This document shows, in pieces, positions 13,828-26,570 of a stretch of 64,000 nucleotides of DNA. Numbering within the stretch: position 1 is the stretch's first letter; each line of letters begins with the position of its first letter. The notes beneath the pieces were generated by a model. That model saw only the letters and a list, made by a program, of their open reading frames with translations, did no database searches and had not been told where the DNA came from. A program made the translations under genes and the position numbers. The stretch comes from Megamerina dolium. Its lineage: Eukaryota; Arthropoda; Insecta; Diptera; Megamerinidae. The stretch spans positions 43,148,055 through 43,212,054 of the forward strand of contig OY978529.1 of NCBI GenBank assembly GCA_963854835.1, read 5' to 3'.

Positions 13828-16800
13828 GAGGGTTGTATTGCACTGCGACCCTAGGTCTATTGTGCACCGCATCATGTACTAGAGTATTTCTCTAAGTCCA
13901 GCATCCATAAGGTATTTTAGTATAGATCCCACCCTAATGGACTTCAGCAGATTTTCTGGTATTAAAAAATCCCCGAAGTTTTTCTTTCATGTGTACATAC
14001 ATAAGTGCTGGGCACGTTCCCAACACATGTTTTGCAGTTTCTGTCTTCTCCCTGCAATATCGGCAGATTTTATCCGAGAAGATTCCCAGTTTCGTTAGGT
14101 GATAATTCAGCATACAATGTCCTGTCAATAAACCCGTGATGATTCTTATATTATTCTTGTTTAAACTGATACAATCCTTAAGTCATTTTGGGTTATAGGT
14201 CCATAAAAGTGTTTTGGATTGGCACAACTCTGTTAGGTTTTCCCAATATGATTGTCTTTCCGATTCTTTACTGCTTTTAATGAGCAAGGATAAAGCTCAT
14301 TTGCCCAGACCACAGAAGCGTTCTGGGCCTACAAAGGGTATTGCTGCTCTCTTCCTGGCAAGCCTATCCGCTAGCTCGTTGCGTTCAACACCGATTTCTC
14401 CTGGAACCCAACGGATCCATAATTGGTTATTATCATCAAGTTTATTCAGCGCTGTCAAGACATTCCCACAGCAGTTTTGATTTCACCTATTTAGATTTCA
14501 GTGCCTTGATAGCAGCCTGACTCTCTGTCAGGATTGCAATTCTTCTATTCCGATATTGGCGCATGATGTTGATGTGGGCACACCTGTCGCCATAGCTATA
14601 GTTTCTATCAAACTTTACTGCAACATCTAAACGAATGACGAGCATAGTATAATTAATTTGATCCATATGAAAAATCCTTAAACCTCAAATGAAGTGTTTC
14701 TTCTATATTTTTGATTTATGCAATTTTTCATAATACTCATTCAATTATTTTTAATAATTTGTACAATAGTCTGACTTTCTTTGATACCAGAAATACCTTC
14801 GCAAATAGTGGGTGTGTGTGTGTGTGTGTGTGCAATTTTCTAAGAATAAATCTTTCTTAATTAATCGTATTTTCTATTTCATCAATACAATATTTTTCAG
14901 ACTATAAATTGACCATTTAATGACACTGTGATAGTGAAATGAATTACTTCACCTATATAAATAAATATTGTTCATATGTATTTCTTATTATTAATAATAT
15001 ATTTTGCATTAGGAAGTAACCATCACAGCTATCTGTGTAAATGTATGTATATATGTTGTATATACACATGTATACATGTATATGAATCGCATATATAATT
15101 CATATCAGTTTACTATAAACATTTTTGCAAACTATGACACCGGTGATGAAAACAATGAACAGCAAAAAAAAAAAAAAATTAAACACATCGACTTATGCTG
15201 TATATGTATATGAAGATATTCGTATATGTATGTATGTACGATTACAAATACAAAATTGAATTAATTTCAAGTATATAGATTTAATTCGAAGAAATTTTGA
15301 ATTGCAGATTAGTACCTACATATTGTATTTCAATTCAAATATATTCACTTTAATAGTATATTGGATAATAGTATAAAAAATCTCTGCGGTTTTTTTGGTA
15401 AATTTTTGAATAAAAATTTTCTTGAAAATCAATTTTAATCAAGTACATATTTGCCATTAATATCTCTGATCTTCTGCCATTCTTCGAGTGGCTTCATAAT
15501 TCTGTCGGTGTAGAATTTCTGTGGTTTATCGACGAAAAACTTTGCTAAGTTATTTTCAGAGGCTCTTTGTTTTTTTTAGCATCAAGAGAGTTTTACAGAT
15601 ACCAGAACAAATGGTAGTCAGCTGGCGCTAGTTACGGGGTATATGGTGGATGCCAAATAAGTTGTAGCAGCTCATAATGGACACAATTCTGTTCCGATCC
15701 TACGAAACAATTAACATAAACTTGTTTGTTGTCCATTCAGGTTTCGATGTTGCTAGTGAAGGTGCTGGGCAAGCATATTTTTCTGCGTTAATTCAGTTGG
15801 CACTCAAGCAACGAGCTCTAAACTATCATGTGGTTGATTTTTATTGTCTTTTTCACCAGTTGCCCGATGTATGGGCACCAAAACTATCTAATAACAAAAA
15901 ACCGCGGAGACTTTTTATATCACACAATTAATATGCATGTATCTATTTATTTCACAAAATCTTAACTACGACCAAAAATACAAATTCATCAATCCATCGC
16001 CATTGATCACGATAAATATGTAATACGTTTTATACATAATATTAAGATGGGTCCAAACACATGGAGAATAATTTCGACAATCTGGCTAAGAGAAAACAAA
16101 CATTTTTTCATTATTTTATGTATTTCTTTCTAAGGAAGCAAATAAAAAAAAAAACACCAGATTTCATAGAAATAGTGGGTAAATATATTCTGTGGAAATA
16201 TTGGTGCAAAAGAAGTGATGTCGGACGTTCTCTGATCAGCGAAGGAATTGTTGTTGATTTTCAGACGTGTTTAACTTAATTTCGCTGGAAAACACCATAA
16301 TGGATGTGTTTGAAAGAAATTCTGAGAAGAAAAAAAAAATAATGTAGGACAATTATAACATACATTTTATCTTAGGAGGTGCGATTCGTGCGCAGCTATG
16401 GGGCTATTTGGCGATTTTTCAAGTGCTCTTACGTTCAATCCACGGCTGAAGCAAAACTTTAATTTCGGATTTTTTTTTTCGAACAATACTCACCTATCGG
16501 TGTTCGAAAATTGAACACGCACAACAACACTGGAAGAGAAGCTAGGCCAACGGGCCCTTTGTAGTGCCTAAATTGACACATATTTATTACTTTTTTTTTT
16601 TATTATTTACGGGGTCTCATTCACAAGAATTTCACTTAAATATATGTTTCAGTTAGTTGTTTACGATTTTGGACGCAATGCCCGAAAAAGCTTTCTATTT
16701 TGAGGTCGAATTTTTTCCCCTTCTAAAATGGGCAAATCATGAGAGTTTTGAGGCATTTGCTATATTCGCATTAAGAATGCATATACTCACGTATTCATAA

Positions 16801-19800
16801 TTCTACCGTGACAACAAAATTAGATAATAAAATTAATATGATAATAAATTCGTTACAAATAACATGATTTTAACGAGTTCAATACTATTCAAAAAGATGT
16901 CTGCATTAGGCATCAAATGAATAAAAATGTCAAAAATTTGTGTTACTCTAAGAATATACAAATGTATGTATGTACATATATTAGCATATTTATTTATAAA
17001 TATTTACACAGTAAACCAAAAGTTTTAAAAAATTTTATAAAGTCATTTTGTTTTTTTCCCGAAGCATTTTCGGATATCGCAATCTAAAATTTTTTAAATT
17101 CATTACATGACAAGAGTTTAAGAAATTTCAATATATTTATTCTTGGAATGTGAATAAAAGAATATGTGAGAAATTAATTTGTTATCGAACGAAGCTCATA
17201 GAGATTTTCTATGCAACTTAAAGTTTGTGGTTTGGTTTACTGGGTAGGTGCATGTAATTATGAACATATATAAATGGGGAGGATCCATTGAAAGCAAATA
17301 TAAAATATAAAATATATAACATATAGTATATGGTTTTCTATAAAAATGTGTTTTAAGTTTGACAGCAGTTTTTGTTTTCATAATCAGATCAATAAAAACA
17401 TAAATTAAAGCGTTAATCGTAGCTGACAAGTATTGAGCCAAATGGTTTTATGCGATTCTTTTTTAAAAGCAAATTACTATTAGTGGGTTTTCTTATTTAC
17501 ATATATTCAATACAATGTTTAAAAGTTGCCGCTGAAATGGTATTTATGAATTTTAAATTCTTATTTCATTTTGTTTAAACTATAGGTAGCATATAATTAT
17601 ATCAATTGAAATTTATATTTGCCAATAGCATTATGTATAGTAATTAAAATGATTGAAACTTGAGAAATTTTTTTTTAGAAATATCCAATTAATCAAATTC
17701 ATTCATATAATTTATTATTATTATTGTTCACTTTTGTATACACACAATTTTATTAGTGCCCTTCATGAAATGCAATTCAGTAATAAATAAACAATAATTG
17801 TAATTCGCATAATTTCCGACTGAATGTATGTCACATAAAAAAGTATGCTAAATAAGTAATGAGCCTATACTACATATAAGCATATACGTTATAGTATTGT
17901 TGACTTTTCAAATTGAGTCAATAAATAGTAGTAGTAGTAGTAGTAGTAGTAGTATGTAGTAGTAGCAATAAAGTAACAAAGTGAACAAACAAATAAACTT
18001 GTTCATAAATGAAATGGATTTCAACAATACCGACATTCGCCGACGGCTTTTTTACTATGCATTAATGCCTTAAGGCACCTCTACCAACGCCATCAGCTTG
18101 TTACAGCCGTACATAGTAGTAAATGCTGTTCATTGATAAGACCCACCATCACCATAGATTAAAATGACTATTGGCTGTTCTTTGTTGCATTTTAATGTCA
18201 TATTATTTTTTTTTTACATACATACAAGCATAAGTATAAATATATTTCATATTTTGTTGTTATACTCTTTGAAATGTGACACTGCTTGAATGCTACATAT
18301 ACATACATATTGATGGGTAGTCTCATTTGCTAGTTGATTAGTTGGTTGGTTGGTAGATTGTTGACAGTTGACTTTGTTAATTTTTCCCTCAACATCAATT
18401 AGCCTTCGTTTAATTTATTGCAATGTGTGAATTGCATCTCATTATCATATACTCTGAATATCGACGTATACTTTTTAATATAGGCAGCACACACGAAGTA
18501 TTATGAGTCTTATGTATGCGTCTGTCATACAAGTCTTTCGATTTGTTGTCGATTATGACGATTTGCAGTGTAACACATGTAATTAGATAACATAAATTGT
18601 TGTTATTTGCATGTTTTTCTAAATGTAATTCACTCAAAATGATATGTAATTCGAATACTATTTTGTATATAGCTTAGGGATGCCATCTTTTGTACAACTT
18701 GTTGATCCCAATTTGTTTTTTCAAATTTACAAAAATAACTAAATCATCTCTAAATCATAGAAATTTAAAAAAAAAATACTTAAAAAAATGTAGTAGAATA
18801 AAAAATTTTTTTTTTTAATAATTATTTGTTGTTTTTTTTTATTTTCAAATAAAATTAACAATTGTCAAAAATATGCATTTTAATGTTAAAAGTTAAATAA
18901 AAATAGTCATTAATAAATTATCATTAGTTAAAATTTTAATTGAATGAAAAAGTTGATGTATTACTAGCAGAAAAAAATTCACTTGCACTCTAAATACAAA
19001 GAGCAAAGTGTCGAGTTCTTAAAAAAAGGCAAATATCCATACAAAATTTGCTTAAGTAATGCAATAGAAAAGTTCACTTTTAAAATTTAAGAAAGTAATA
19101 GATTTTATTTCGATTTACAGACTACAAATGCAACCTTGTGTTCAAACAAATAAAAATTGATTCTATCTGTAAGGAGTTATTTTTCGTACTTTTTTGTTTA
19201 CGAAACAATGAGTTTACTTTTTTAAGCGTTTACTTAAGAAATGTACACTCAGCTTTACATAAGAAATACATTTTGCTAACGAAAACCATCCTTCATAAAA
19301 AATGAAAAAATGGAAAATTTTTAATTATTTATAATTTTATTTTATCTCAAATTTTCTATGATTTATTATGGAATTTTTATATCATATTAATTAGTTTCTT
19401 CGGAAACAACAATTTAAGCAGGAATCCGGGATTGGCGTTGCCTTCATTGTGTACATAATCTATAGGTGAAGTGAAAAATATAATTCAAGTTAAAAATCAA
19501 TGTGACTTGTATGAAAAATTATAGTCTCTTGGATCGCCTCATGGAAAGACAAAGATATTGAAGAAAAAAAAAAACAATATTCAAGTCTTGCCCTACTAGC
19601 CATTATTGATGATTTCTAAATTAAACCACGTGTATTGAAAAACATTCAAATATACGAATGTAATATTGCAACAAATTAAATAACAAACCAATTACGAAAT
19701 GAAAGTTCAATTGTAAGCAACAATCTGCAATAGAGAATACACTATTTTAAGAATATACATAATATACAATGCTTACACAATGAATTTCTATCTTAATGCA

Positions 19801-22800
19801 TTTACAATGCATTTTCATATCTTTCCACAGAAAAAATTATATTGTCTGCTTTAACATTTGTCTAATATCTTTTAACATAATCATCGGCAACATATATTAA
19901 TGTAGCCGTCGACTTGTACTTGTAATGTTTGTATACATGAAGACATGCTCAAATAATCACTAACAACTTACTTACTCAACAAATAGAAGAATTTGTGAAT
20001 TTGAATAAGGTTCAAATAATCGAAGAAAGTTCAAAATTTATCTTGAGCGCCTTTTATCATTGTTTGCACAATAACATTCATAGGTAGAAGAAATTCTATC
20101 ACACGCAAGTGAATTTAATTTATTATACTAGTATGTACACCTATGTATACATACATATTTCAGCATATGATGCCAACAGGTTAGATATACATATTTGCAA
20201 TTCGTAATGGCAATAAAGTTTAGCCCTTTGTAACTAGAGGAATTATTTTCATTCACATTGTATATTATAGAGTATATACAAACTAGATTCGACTAAATTT
20301 TGGAAAATATGCGTATTTTCTTCATTGAAAATTTTTCGAGATTCTTTATTATTAATAAAACAATAAAATAAAGGGCAACATGAAAAATTAAATTGATAAA
20401 ATTTAATTATAATTTGTTTATAAAACTTTGTACGTATTTATTTCGTTTACTTATTCATTTGTTGCTTGTAGTTCTGGTATATACATTTCCAATGTTTAGT
20501 AACCTATAGCAACATTTTCTTAGCAACATTATACTTGTAATGGGTTAAATATGTTATTTTTCCTCTTGAAATGGAAGAAAAACACTGAACTCTGGATCAA
20601 TTTCGCAATGCAAATGGCATACACTGATTTGGATAACATTTGTTTGTATTTCACAGTGCAATTAATGTGAATATTTGTGCTAACATAAGCGATCATGCGC
20701 TTCATATAGCACCAAATGTTATACTATAAGATGAAAGTTAGTTGATTATTTATATGCACTTATGGGAATATGTGAAGGAAAATTTGCAATTTATGCAATT
20801 TATGCTGGAAAAATTTTTGTTTTTAATTTGTCTGCCAAATTATCTGAATTTAATAAAACACACAACCTAAAAACTATATTCTAAAGACACAGTACTTACT
20901 CATTCATCCCGTTTCAAAATGATTTTAGTATAATAAAATAATAATAAAATACATATGTAAATTACATGAATTTTACGCAGTTCATAAAACAGTCAAAATA
21001 AAATTTACTGAAAGGAAACTTATAATTTATAACTCATTTATGGCAATACAAGCAAATTAACACATTTAATTGGAATAACAATAGATGTGAGGAAATTTAG
21101 TTAAAGATTTTATGTATGACAAATCAAAAAAACGATTTGGTACTACCTATAGCATATATTATAGTATATTAAATGATCTCCAAGCGTGCCGTATTTATTA
21201 TGTTTATATGAACGAGAATGTAACATATGTATATTATGACTATATATAGCAAAAGACATCTGAATATGAATAGAATGAAATTAAAAAATCAAAGATATTG
21301 TGAACGAATAGATTTTTAACCGACGCTTAAAAAATATGGAGATTATCTGTTCGAGATATATTCTTTTATGATGAAATGCTTGTTTTTGTTTGTGTTTTTT
21401 TTTGTAGATAGGATATTTTTCAGATTTCCTAAAAAGATTGGGAATTTATATAATTTTATTTGAAGGAATTTATTAAAGTACACATGTGTAATAGAATAAA
21501 TCGTATCGAAAAATTCAAGAACTTGATGATAGCCATCTAAAAATATAATACATTAATATGCTGTATAAGCTATCCATAATATTACTGGTAAGTTGACCTA
21601 ATGAATGACATTTATACTTAATATTTCGTTTTTTTTGAAATTTTAGATGAAACTCAAGATAAATTAGTAGATATAGATATTAATCTTAAATCAACTCAAA
21701 TCGAGTAGCTTAATTAATGCAAGCATTGAATTAATTAATTCGCATACTCGCATATATTTAATACATATTTTGAATAATTATTTATCATATATTTTGTATG
21801 TTTACTCATTTAGCAGATGAGATTAAAAAATAAATAAATTTAATATACGAACCGATGTCCATGTTATATTCTTATTATTCCAGGCCATACATGCCAGCGG
21901 TCTAATAACCGGTCTCTCAGCGAATAGTGGTTCTGTTAGTTGTGGTGGTCTAATCTGTCGACCATTTACTGGTATTTTTACAAGAGATCCATTACCCGAG
22001 GAGGCTTATGTACATGTCACAACCATACCAGCTGGAGCATCGAATATTTCAATAACGGAGCTAAAGAATAGCATAAACTTATTGGGTATGATTGGCGTGT
22101 GATCGTTATTTAAATTTAATGTGAGCTATAATTTCTTTTTCTTTTTTTTTTTGGGGGCTTCTCCATAAATAGTGCTTCGTACAACCGATCAGAAATATGT
22201 ATTTAATGGCGATAATCAAGCGTCGGAAAGTGGTGCTTACGAGGCATTGGATGCCATATTTGATTATCACCGTATTGATGGATTACAACATGGCGAAGGT
22301 GTAACTGAATGGATCTCATGTACGGGACCCATTAAGGATATGGTGGAATTGATGGTATGATGCATCGGTGGGCATTTTTTTGGCCCAACTCTGGTAATAA
22401 TATGCCAATGCTTTGTTTCCCAAAATTTAGGTTTACAGCAAATCACCAAATCCGGGTATTAAATATGAATACCTATTACCGATCGCTTCCGATTCCGAAG
22501 AGAATGAGGTGTCAATGGAAAGTGATGGTTTCCTCAAGGCGGGACCTGAGGACAATTCCATCAGCAGCTCACGTTCAATGCGTCGTCGCAAATTTAATTG
22601 GAAGGTAGTTGGTTTCAGTTCGTGTACAAAATCGTGCGGTGGTGGTATGCAAACGCCGCTAATTCGTTGTGTCCGCGAGAATCCAATACGATATTATTCA
22701 CAACGGCGTTGTATGCATTCGGAGAAACCAGTCTTGAATGAGAATCTGTTACGCTGCAACACTCAGCCATGTCCAGCGTATTGGCGCCTTGATGAGTGGG

Positions 22801-23828
22801 GCGAATGTCATTGTCACCAAGGTGATGGCTATCGTGAACGCGAAGTCAGTTGCATACAAGAACTCGCCTCCGGCATTGTCATTCATGTTGATGATTCGGC
22901 GTGCATGGAAGAACGGCCGGTGGTGAAGCGCACATGTGAATGTCCCAAAGCTCGACGTCGCACTCACGCCCGCTATCGTCACAATCACACCATCAGCGGA
23001 CAACATAGCCATCGTAATCGTGAGAAAGCTGGCACTTGGCTGACATCCGATTGGAATCAATATTGTTCTGCTGAATGTGGCTCAGGTGTCGAATATCGTA
23101 CAATATTCTGTGATCGTTCCCGACCGAATTCAGAACGTTGCGACTCACGGACAACACCGGATATATCACGTCCGTGTGAACGTGAGCATCAATGCGAGAC
23201 CGGTGATTGGTTCGCAGGTCCTTGGACGCCTTGCAATGGAAATTGTTTCAATCTAACTCGATCGCGTCCGGTGTTATGTATACAAAATCAACTGATTGTC
23301 GATGAGGAGGAATGCAAACCGGAATTGAAGCCACAAACTATAGAGAACTGTTCGCACGAAGAGGTTGAGTACTGTGGTGCTCGCTGGCATTACTCCGAAT
23401 GGACGGAGGTAATTAGAAATGACAATTTCTCCATATACATTTCTAATATTTTGTCTATTTTCCGTTAAAGTGCACCAAATCTTGTGATGGCGGTACTCAG
23501 CGTCGTACGGTTAAATGTCTCGAGTACGAGGCACGTGAGAATACATTACGAGAATCATCAAAATGTCGCTACTCGCTTAGAGAACCGATTTACCGTAGTT
23601 GTAATACGCATATATGTGAAGGTAAGAACCATAGTACCGGGTTCAATTTATACTTGTTTTTTTTTAATACTCTTTTTTTTTGTAGAACCACGCCTTGAGT
23701 TGCTGCAAAACGATGTTGCCATATCGTGCGTTGACGAATTTACCAATTGTCAATGGGCTGTCAAAGCTAAACTTTGTAGTTATGAATATTATCAACAGAA
23801 TTGCTGTTATTCATGTTCGGTTGCTTAA
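3536..23828 (+). CDS. ADAMTS-like secreted glycoprotein (3' part of gene)
   Basis: Eight exons: 3536-3614, 3688-3790, 3882-4039, 21884-22085, 22173-22354, 22431-23408, 23471-23621, 23686-23828. They join in frame to give 664 residues and a stop. The first base completes a codon, so the 5' end is outside the window. Domains in order are an ADAMTS cysteine-rich region (residues 1-115, with VIDGTACYRP and CIGGICK), a spacer (PAGASNISITELKNS), about five thrombospondin type-1 repeats (FSSCTKSCGGG, WGECHCHQGDG, CSAECGSG, WTPCNGNC, WTECTKSCDGG), and a C-terminal PLAC domain with six Cys. No metalloprotease is visible here; it could lie upstream. The family acts in extracellular matrix organisation. 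The nearest fly candidates I know are lonely heart and nolo, but I cannot decide between them. The spacer entry exon lacks the usual VGCD...CGVC cysteines. Confidence 0.9.
3794..3821. repeat. (GA)n microsatellite next to a splice donor
   Basis: A GA-dinucleotide run with one interruption begins two bases after the donor of the exon ending at 3790. Its position inside a short intron suggests it varies in length between individuals. Confidence 0.85.
4242..4603 (+). mobile_element. Full-length tRNA-derived SINE with 13-bp target duplication
   Basis: The head is tRNA-like with an A box (TAGCTCAGTGGTTAG) and a B box (GGTTCAATCC). An unrelated body of about 280 bp and an AT-rich tail, CACATATTTATTTTATTTTT, follow. 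The 13-bp sequence ATAAATATCAACT is repeated exactly at 4229-4241 and 4604-4616, which proves insertion by retroposition. The tRNA part looks most like an Arg-UCU tRNA, though a Gln origin is not excluded. Other copies are at 16430, 26735, 42783, 53591 (reverse), 55688 and 56222. Confidence 0.9.
4740..5230 (+). mobile_element. Tc1-like transposase 3' remnant
   Basis: An open frame at 4938-5156 encodes EDNDPKHESRLYSAW, CPPQLLGCKSIESVWAIIK and LKQFAAFIQHHW. This is the C-terminal half of a Tc1-family (DD34E) transposase. The Asp of the DNDPKH block and the Glu of IESVW remain. The N-terminal half is unrecognisable, no inverted repeats were found, and the copy is an old fragment. Confidence 0.8.
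5231..6980. other. AT-rich intron segment
   Basis: Part of the 17.8-kb ADAMTS-like intron. It has poly-A and poly-T runs and ATATACAT-type low-complexity DNA around 6200-6310. I see no coding or RNA gene. Confidence 0.55.
6990..8300 (+). mobile_element. Old mariner remnant
   Basis: Scattered blocks in different frames match a mariner transposase in order: HFKKAGYSKEFDV near 7575, LNRITI and AQLNRNEIKQFL near 7640-7700, LVNRKEVVLHHNNVRPHTSF near 7930-7990, then a C-terminal piece near 8100-8290. Many stops and frameshifts are present. The right end, CCAAAAAACTGTGGAGACTT (from about 8261), matches the terminal repeats of the short element at 15366-15925. The left end could not be placed. Confidence 0.7.
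9005..9042. repeat. (AT)n microsatellite
   Basis: A pure AT-dinucleotide tract of about 19 units inside the long intron. Confidence 0.95.
9050..9990. other. AT-rich intron segment
   Basis: No recognisable gene or element. Short open frames here are Phe/Tyr/Ile-rich translations of AT-rich DNA. A run of GATC repeats (CGATCGATCGAT) lies near 9450. Confidence 0.5.
9994..11185 (+). repeat. Diverged tandem array, ~154-bp unit, about 8 copies
   Basis: The phrase TTCGAAAAC or a close variant recurs near 10113, 10269, 10421, 10573, 10729, 10979 and 11133, a spacing of about 153-156 bp, with one gap near 10830 where a unit is shortened. Each unit also holds a 'GATTACGCTCATTCTCAA' block, a 'TTCATTATTCAATAT' block, 'CTTATGTATCGAATTTCAG' and 'TCGGTGCGTAAAATCAGAAA'. 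Units differ by perhaps 10-25%, so the array is not recent. It lies wholly inside the ADAMTS-like intron. No coding content is apparent. Confidence 0.85.
11190..13789. other. AT-rich intron segment
   Basis: Low-complexity AT-rich DNA with several poly-A runs of 10-17 bases and repeated TATGTATGTATG motifs. I find no splice-flanked open frame that would extend the ADAMTS-like protein, and no RNA gene. Confidence 0.5.
13790..13827. repeat. (ATT)n microsatellite
   Basis: A run of about 12 ATT units directly next to the end of the non-LTR fragment at 13830. It probably represents the expanded tail of that retrotransposon. Confidence 0.9.
13830..14640 (-). mobile_element. Non-LTR retrotransposon fragment, RNase H end (jockey-like)
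   Basis: Read on the minus strand, it encodes WIRWVPGEIGVERNELADRL (RNase H), then [20 protein letters not shown] and a Cys-rich C-terminal block, CRYCREKTETAKHVLGTCPA. This is the order found at the end of jockey-type non-LTR polyproteins. Stops interrupt it. The ATT-repeat at 13790 is its probable tail. A related fragment is at 55850-56215. Confidence 0.85.
14641..15365. other. AT-rich intron segment with (TG)n
   Basis: Contains a GTGTGT tract at 14812-14832 and TATGTATGTATG motifs. No gene seen. Confidence 0.5.
15366..15925 (-). mobile_element. Internally deleted mariner copy with inverted repeats
   Basis: The ends are inverted repeats. The left begins TATAAAAAATCTCTGCGGTT and the right, read in reverse, begins TATAAAAAGTCTCCGCGGTT. 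Between them is a minus-strand transposase C-terminal fragment (15430-15660) joined to a piece of the N-terminal region (about 15700-15870), with the middle missing. At about 560 bp it is a non-autonomous, MITE-like derivative. Confidence 0.75.
16430..16605 (+). mobile_element. Degraded SINE copy
   Basis: Retains the B-box region (ACGTTCAATCCACGGCTGAA), then jumps to the 3' body (AACACGCACAACAACACTGG) and the tail CACATATTTATTAC. Compared with the copy at 4242, the middle of the body is deleted and the A-box region is barely recognisable. Confidence 0.75.
16606..21883. other. 3' half of the long intron, no gene seen
   Basis: Some 5.3 kb of AT-rich DNA ends in the acceptor TTATTCCAG at 21875-21883. 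It includes a GTA-trinucleotide repeat (17926-17965). A small patch of higher GC content at about 18030-18130 stands out from its surroundings and could be a regulatory element. No exon that would add the missing ADAMTS cysteines was found, but a very short one could be overlooked. Confidence 0.45.
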
Positions 23829-25145
23829 ATTTGCAAAATTGTTATCCAGTAAATTCACAGTCTTGGACAATAAATTTAGTTCGTTGGACAAACTATCAAC
23901 AATTTGGATATATTATATTTTCCAAATAAATAAGCAATAAATAATTATAAAAAAAAAGTAATAATAATAATAAAATCGAATAGCTAAGTAATATTGATTT
24001 ATAGAAAATCCAAAACAAAAAAAAAAAAAATTTTTTATAATTACATTTAATTATAATTGAAATATAAATGTAAAATTTTTAGATTATTTATATGTATAAT
24101 TTTCAAATAGCCGAAACGATACGTATAGAAGTTTGTTTTGGAAATTTCAAGAATAGTACACCCTACGGCTCTTAAATTGGTCCACATTTTACATCTTTCG
24201 TAACGACAATTCTACTTATATGTACTTCTTAAGCATCTATTTATAAATATTATATATAAATACTTACTAATGTCTATTATTGTTTTTACAAATGATTTTT
24301 CCTTACCTTTGGCCTAAACAAAAAAAAAAGCACACCTCTTAACTTATTCTTAATTTAGTGACACATTCCAATGAAGTTTCTAAACAATTCCAACAACATC
24401 AATATGATTTTATAAACATTTTAATATTTCATAATATTTTGTTGTTGTGTAAGTAAAAAATTTGCATAATTTTGTTTATACGTAACTACTACTTACTCGT
24501 AATTAAAATGAATTTGTATTAATATTTAATTTATTAGTGATGTATTTTAATATAATTTAATTAAACATTTTTATTTTATTTATTAAGAGCAACAATAGCG
24601 ACAGTAACAATAGTAATTGGCATTTATTTGAGTTGATTGCATTTATTTTTTACCAATTTTCTCAATCAAGTTGAATACTAAACTAAATAATTTATCTCAA
24701 TATGAAGACAATTCAAATAAAATAACACTTTTTACACTAAAGTATACGTAATTAAAAATAAAAAAAAATGTTTTTCTGTAGATTGACTAAAAGTAAAATC
24801 CCACAGAAGGTTGGAAAAATGTATTCAGGTAAGGAGTTCATATAATATATAGTTTCATGGGGGAAAAAAGTAAAAATAAAAATAATAAACAATATCTCTC
24901 TATCACCTAAATACTTTTTATGAACAATGAAGTTGCAATACCTTAATACAATACCTCATATGCTCGTACATATACGAATACATACAATATCTGGCAATTG
25001 CATGTTTATCGTTCCAATGTTGCTATCAAATGTATTTATCATGTCAAGCATTAAATCTTTAAATATTTAATGAATTTTACTAATATACAATATGATATAT
25101 TCGAACCGTTCAAAATTTGTGAATACGAATTTGCAAAAAAGGAGG
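23829..25145. other. ADAMTS-like 3' UTR and AT-rich spacer
   Basis: Poly(A) signals AATAAA lie at 23925-23930 and about 23936, roughly 100 bp after the stop codon, so the UTR is probably short. The rest is AT-rich with poly-A runs and no recognisable gene. Confidence 0.55.
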
Positions 25146-25149
25146 GAAA

Positions 25150-26570
25150 ATTTTTTTTTTATTATGGACACAGTTCAGGTCTATTGGACTATTGAGCATA
25201 CTATTAATATTGGATGCCAAAATGAACCGCGACTAAGTAAGATCTATGGTGAAAGGCCTTAGTTTTCACCCACTATATGAGGTTTATTGTTTCAGAGTTT
25301 ATATGAAGCCATAACAATAACACCTAAGTTGTTAAGTTTTTGTCTGCCAAGTTCCGAAGATTCGCAAAGAATATGCTCTGAACTTTCAATGTCTATTCCA
25401 CAAAATCTGCAGACATCAGTGACCGAGAAACCCAACTTGGATAGGTGATATCTAAGGCTGCAATGGCCTAAGAAAAAACCAGATGGAATTCGTAGATCTG
25501 CTCCGCTTCGCGAAGGTAGCTTATCCGATATTTCTTTAGCTGGGATGAGGATGAGGCTTTGTTTGCCGCCGATTCTCGGTTTTAAGCCGGTGTTAAGTGA
25601 TTGGCAAATTCATAGTCTGTCCATTTTACGATAGCTTCGCTCGTGTGATTTTTAATATGTTCACAGAAGGGCTCAGGACAAACGAAAGGCATGTCTGCTC
25701 CTCGTTTCGCTAGGCAATCAGACATTTCATTACCCTCATGCCCATTGTGTTCAGGAACCCTTTTAATGCCGCTTAACTATCTGACATTATGTAAATGTAA
25801 GTTCCTTTCATCTTTCTATGAAGACAAATTGCAATAGCGTTTATTTCCGCTTGAAAAATTGGAATATAATTTTTGAATCGCAGTCCATCTACTATTGCTT
25901 CTGTTTTACCATTTTCTAATTTTTACCCATCAGTATACGAGGATTGTGAGCTTGATTTTAAGTTAGTAGACTTGGTTCTCCACACGTCATGGTCATTGAT
26001 AATAATCTGAAAGTTCTTGAAGAAGACTAGTAGTTTTGAGGGTAATGTATCAACTCTTCTTTTCTAATGGAACTATATAGAAAGTTTTCGAAAATCTTCC
26101 TGAATATCTACGCTCGTACATTCCTGGTAGTCATAAGGCGACTAAGCAAGCTTCCTTCTCGATTAAGATAGGAAAAAGTGGGATGTTTCGAAGGAACCTT
26201 GACAGAGACAAGACGGTGCATTTTACTTAGTTCAGTTACTGCTTCCCTTTGATTAACTTTTGGCCACTGTGCAAAAGATGAACAGATCTGACAATCGAGG
26301 TGACAGTCCAATATGTCATTCTGGGATTTAAGCCTCAGGTCTAACCGAAAAGCTTGATACTAGCAAAGAATGCCCTTGTGGCTTTTGTGATGGATTTGCT
26401 CTGTTGAAAATTTAAGTGTTGTATTGCCTAGGACAGGACAGTTTTTGATGGGCTGATAGAAAGTTCTATTTCTATGCACCAATTGTTAATTAATGACAGA
26501 GCTTGTTGCATGCGGTCTGAAAAGGTCTGTTCATGCCAGCCGACTATATACGCCACCTTGAGTATAAAAC
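25150..26570 (-). mobile_element. Non-LTR retrotransposon fragment (RNase H and C-terminal end)
   Basis: Minus-strand translation gives RVPEHNGHEGNEMSDCLAKR (an RNase H block), then LHINS-type sequence and a Cys-rich end, CRFCGIDIESSEHILCESSE, with LRYHLSKLGFS just before it. Stops and frameshifts are frequent. It belongs to the same broad jockey-like class as the fragment at 13830 but is a different family member. Confidence 0.8.

Noticed and set aside
14214..14480. Plus-strand 88-codon frame as a host gene
   Set aside because: It is the complement of the RNase H region of a minus-strand non-LTR fragment.
22749..23060. Minus-strand 103-codon frame opposite the thrombospondin repeats
   Set aside because: Antisense of a Cys-rich exon whose splice phases and domains are convincing on the plus strand.
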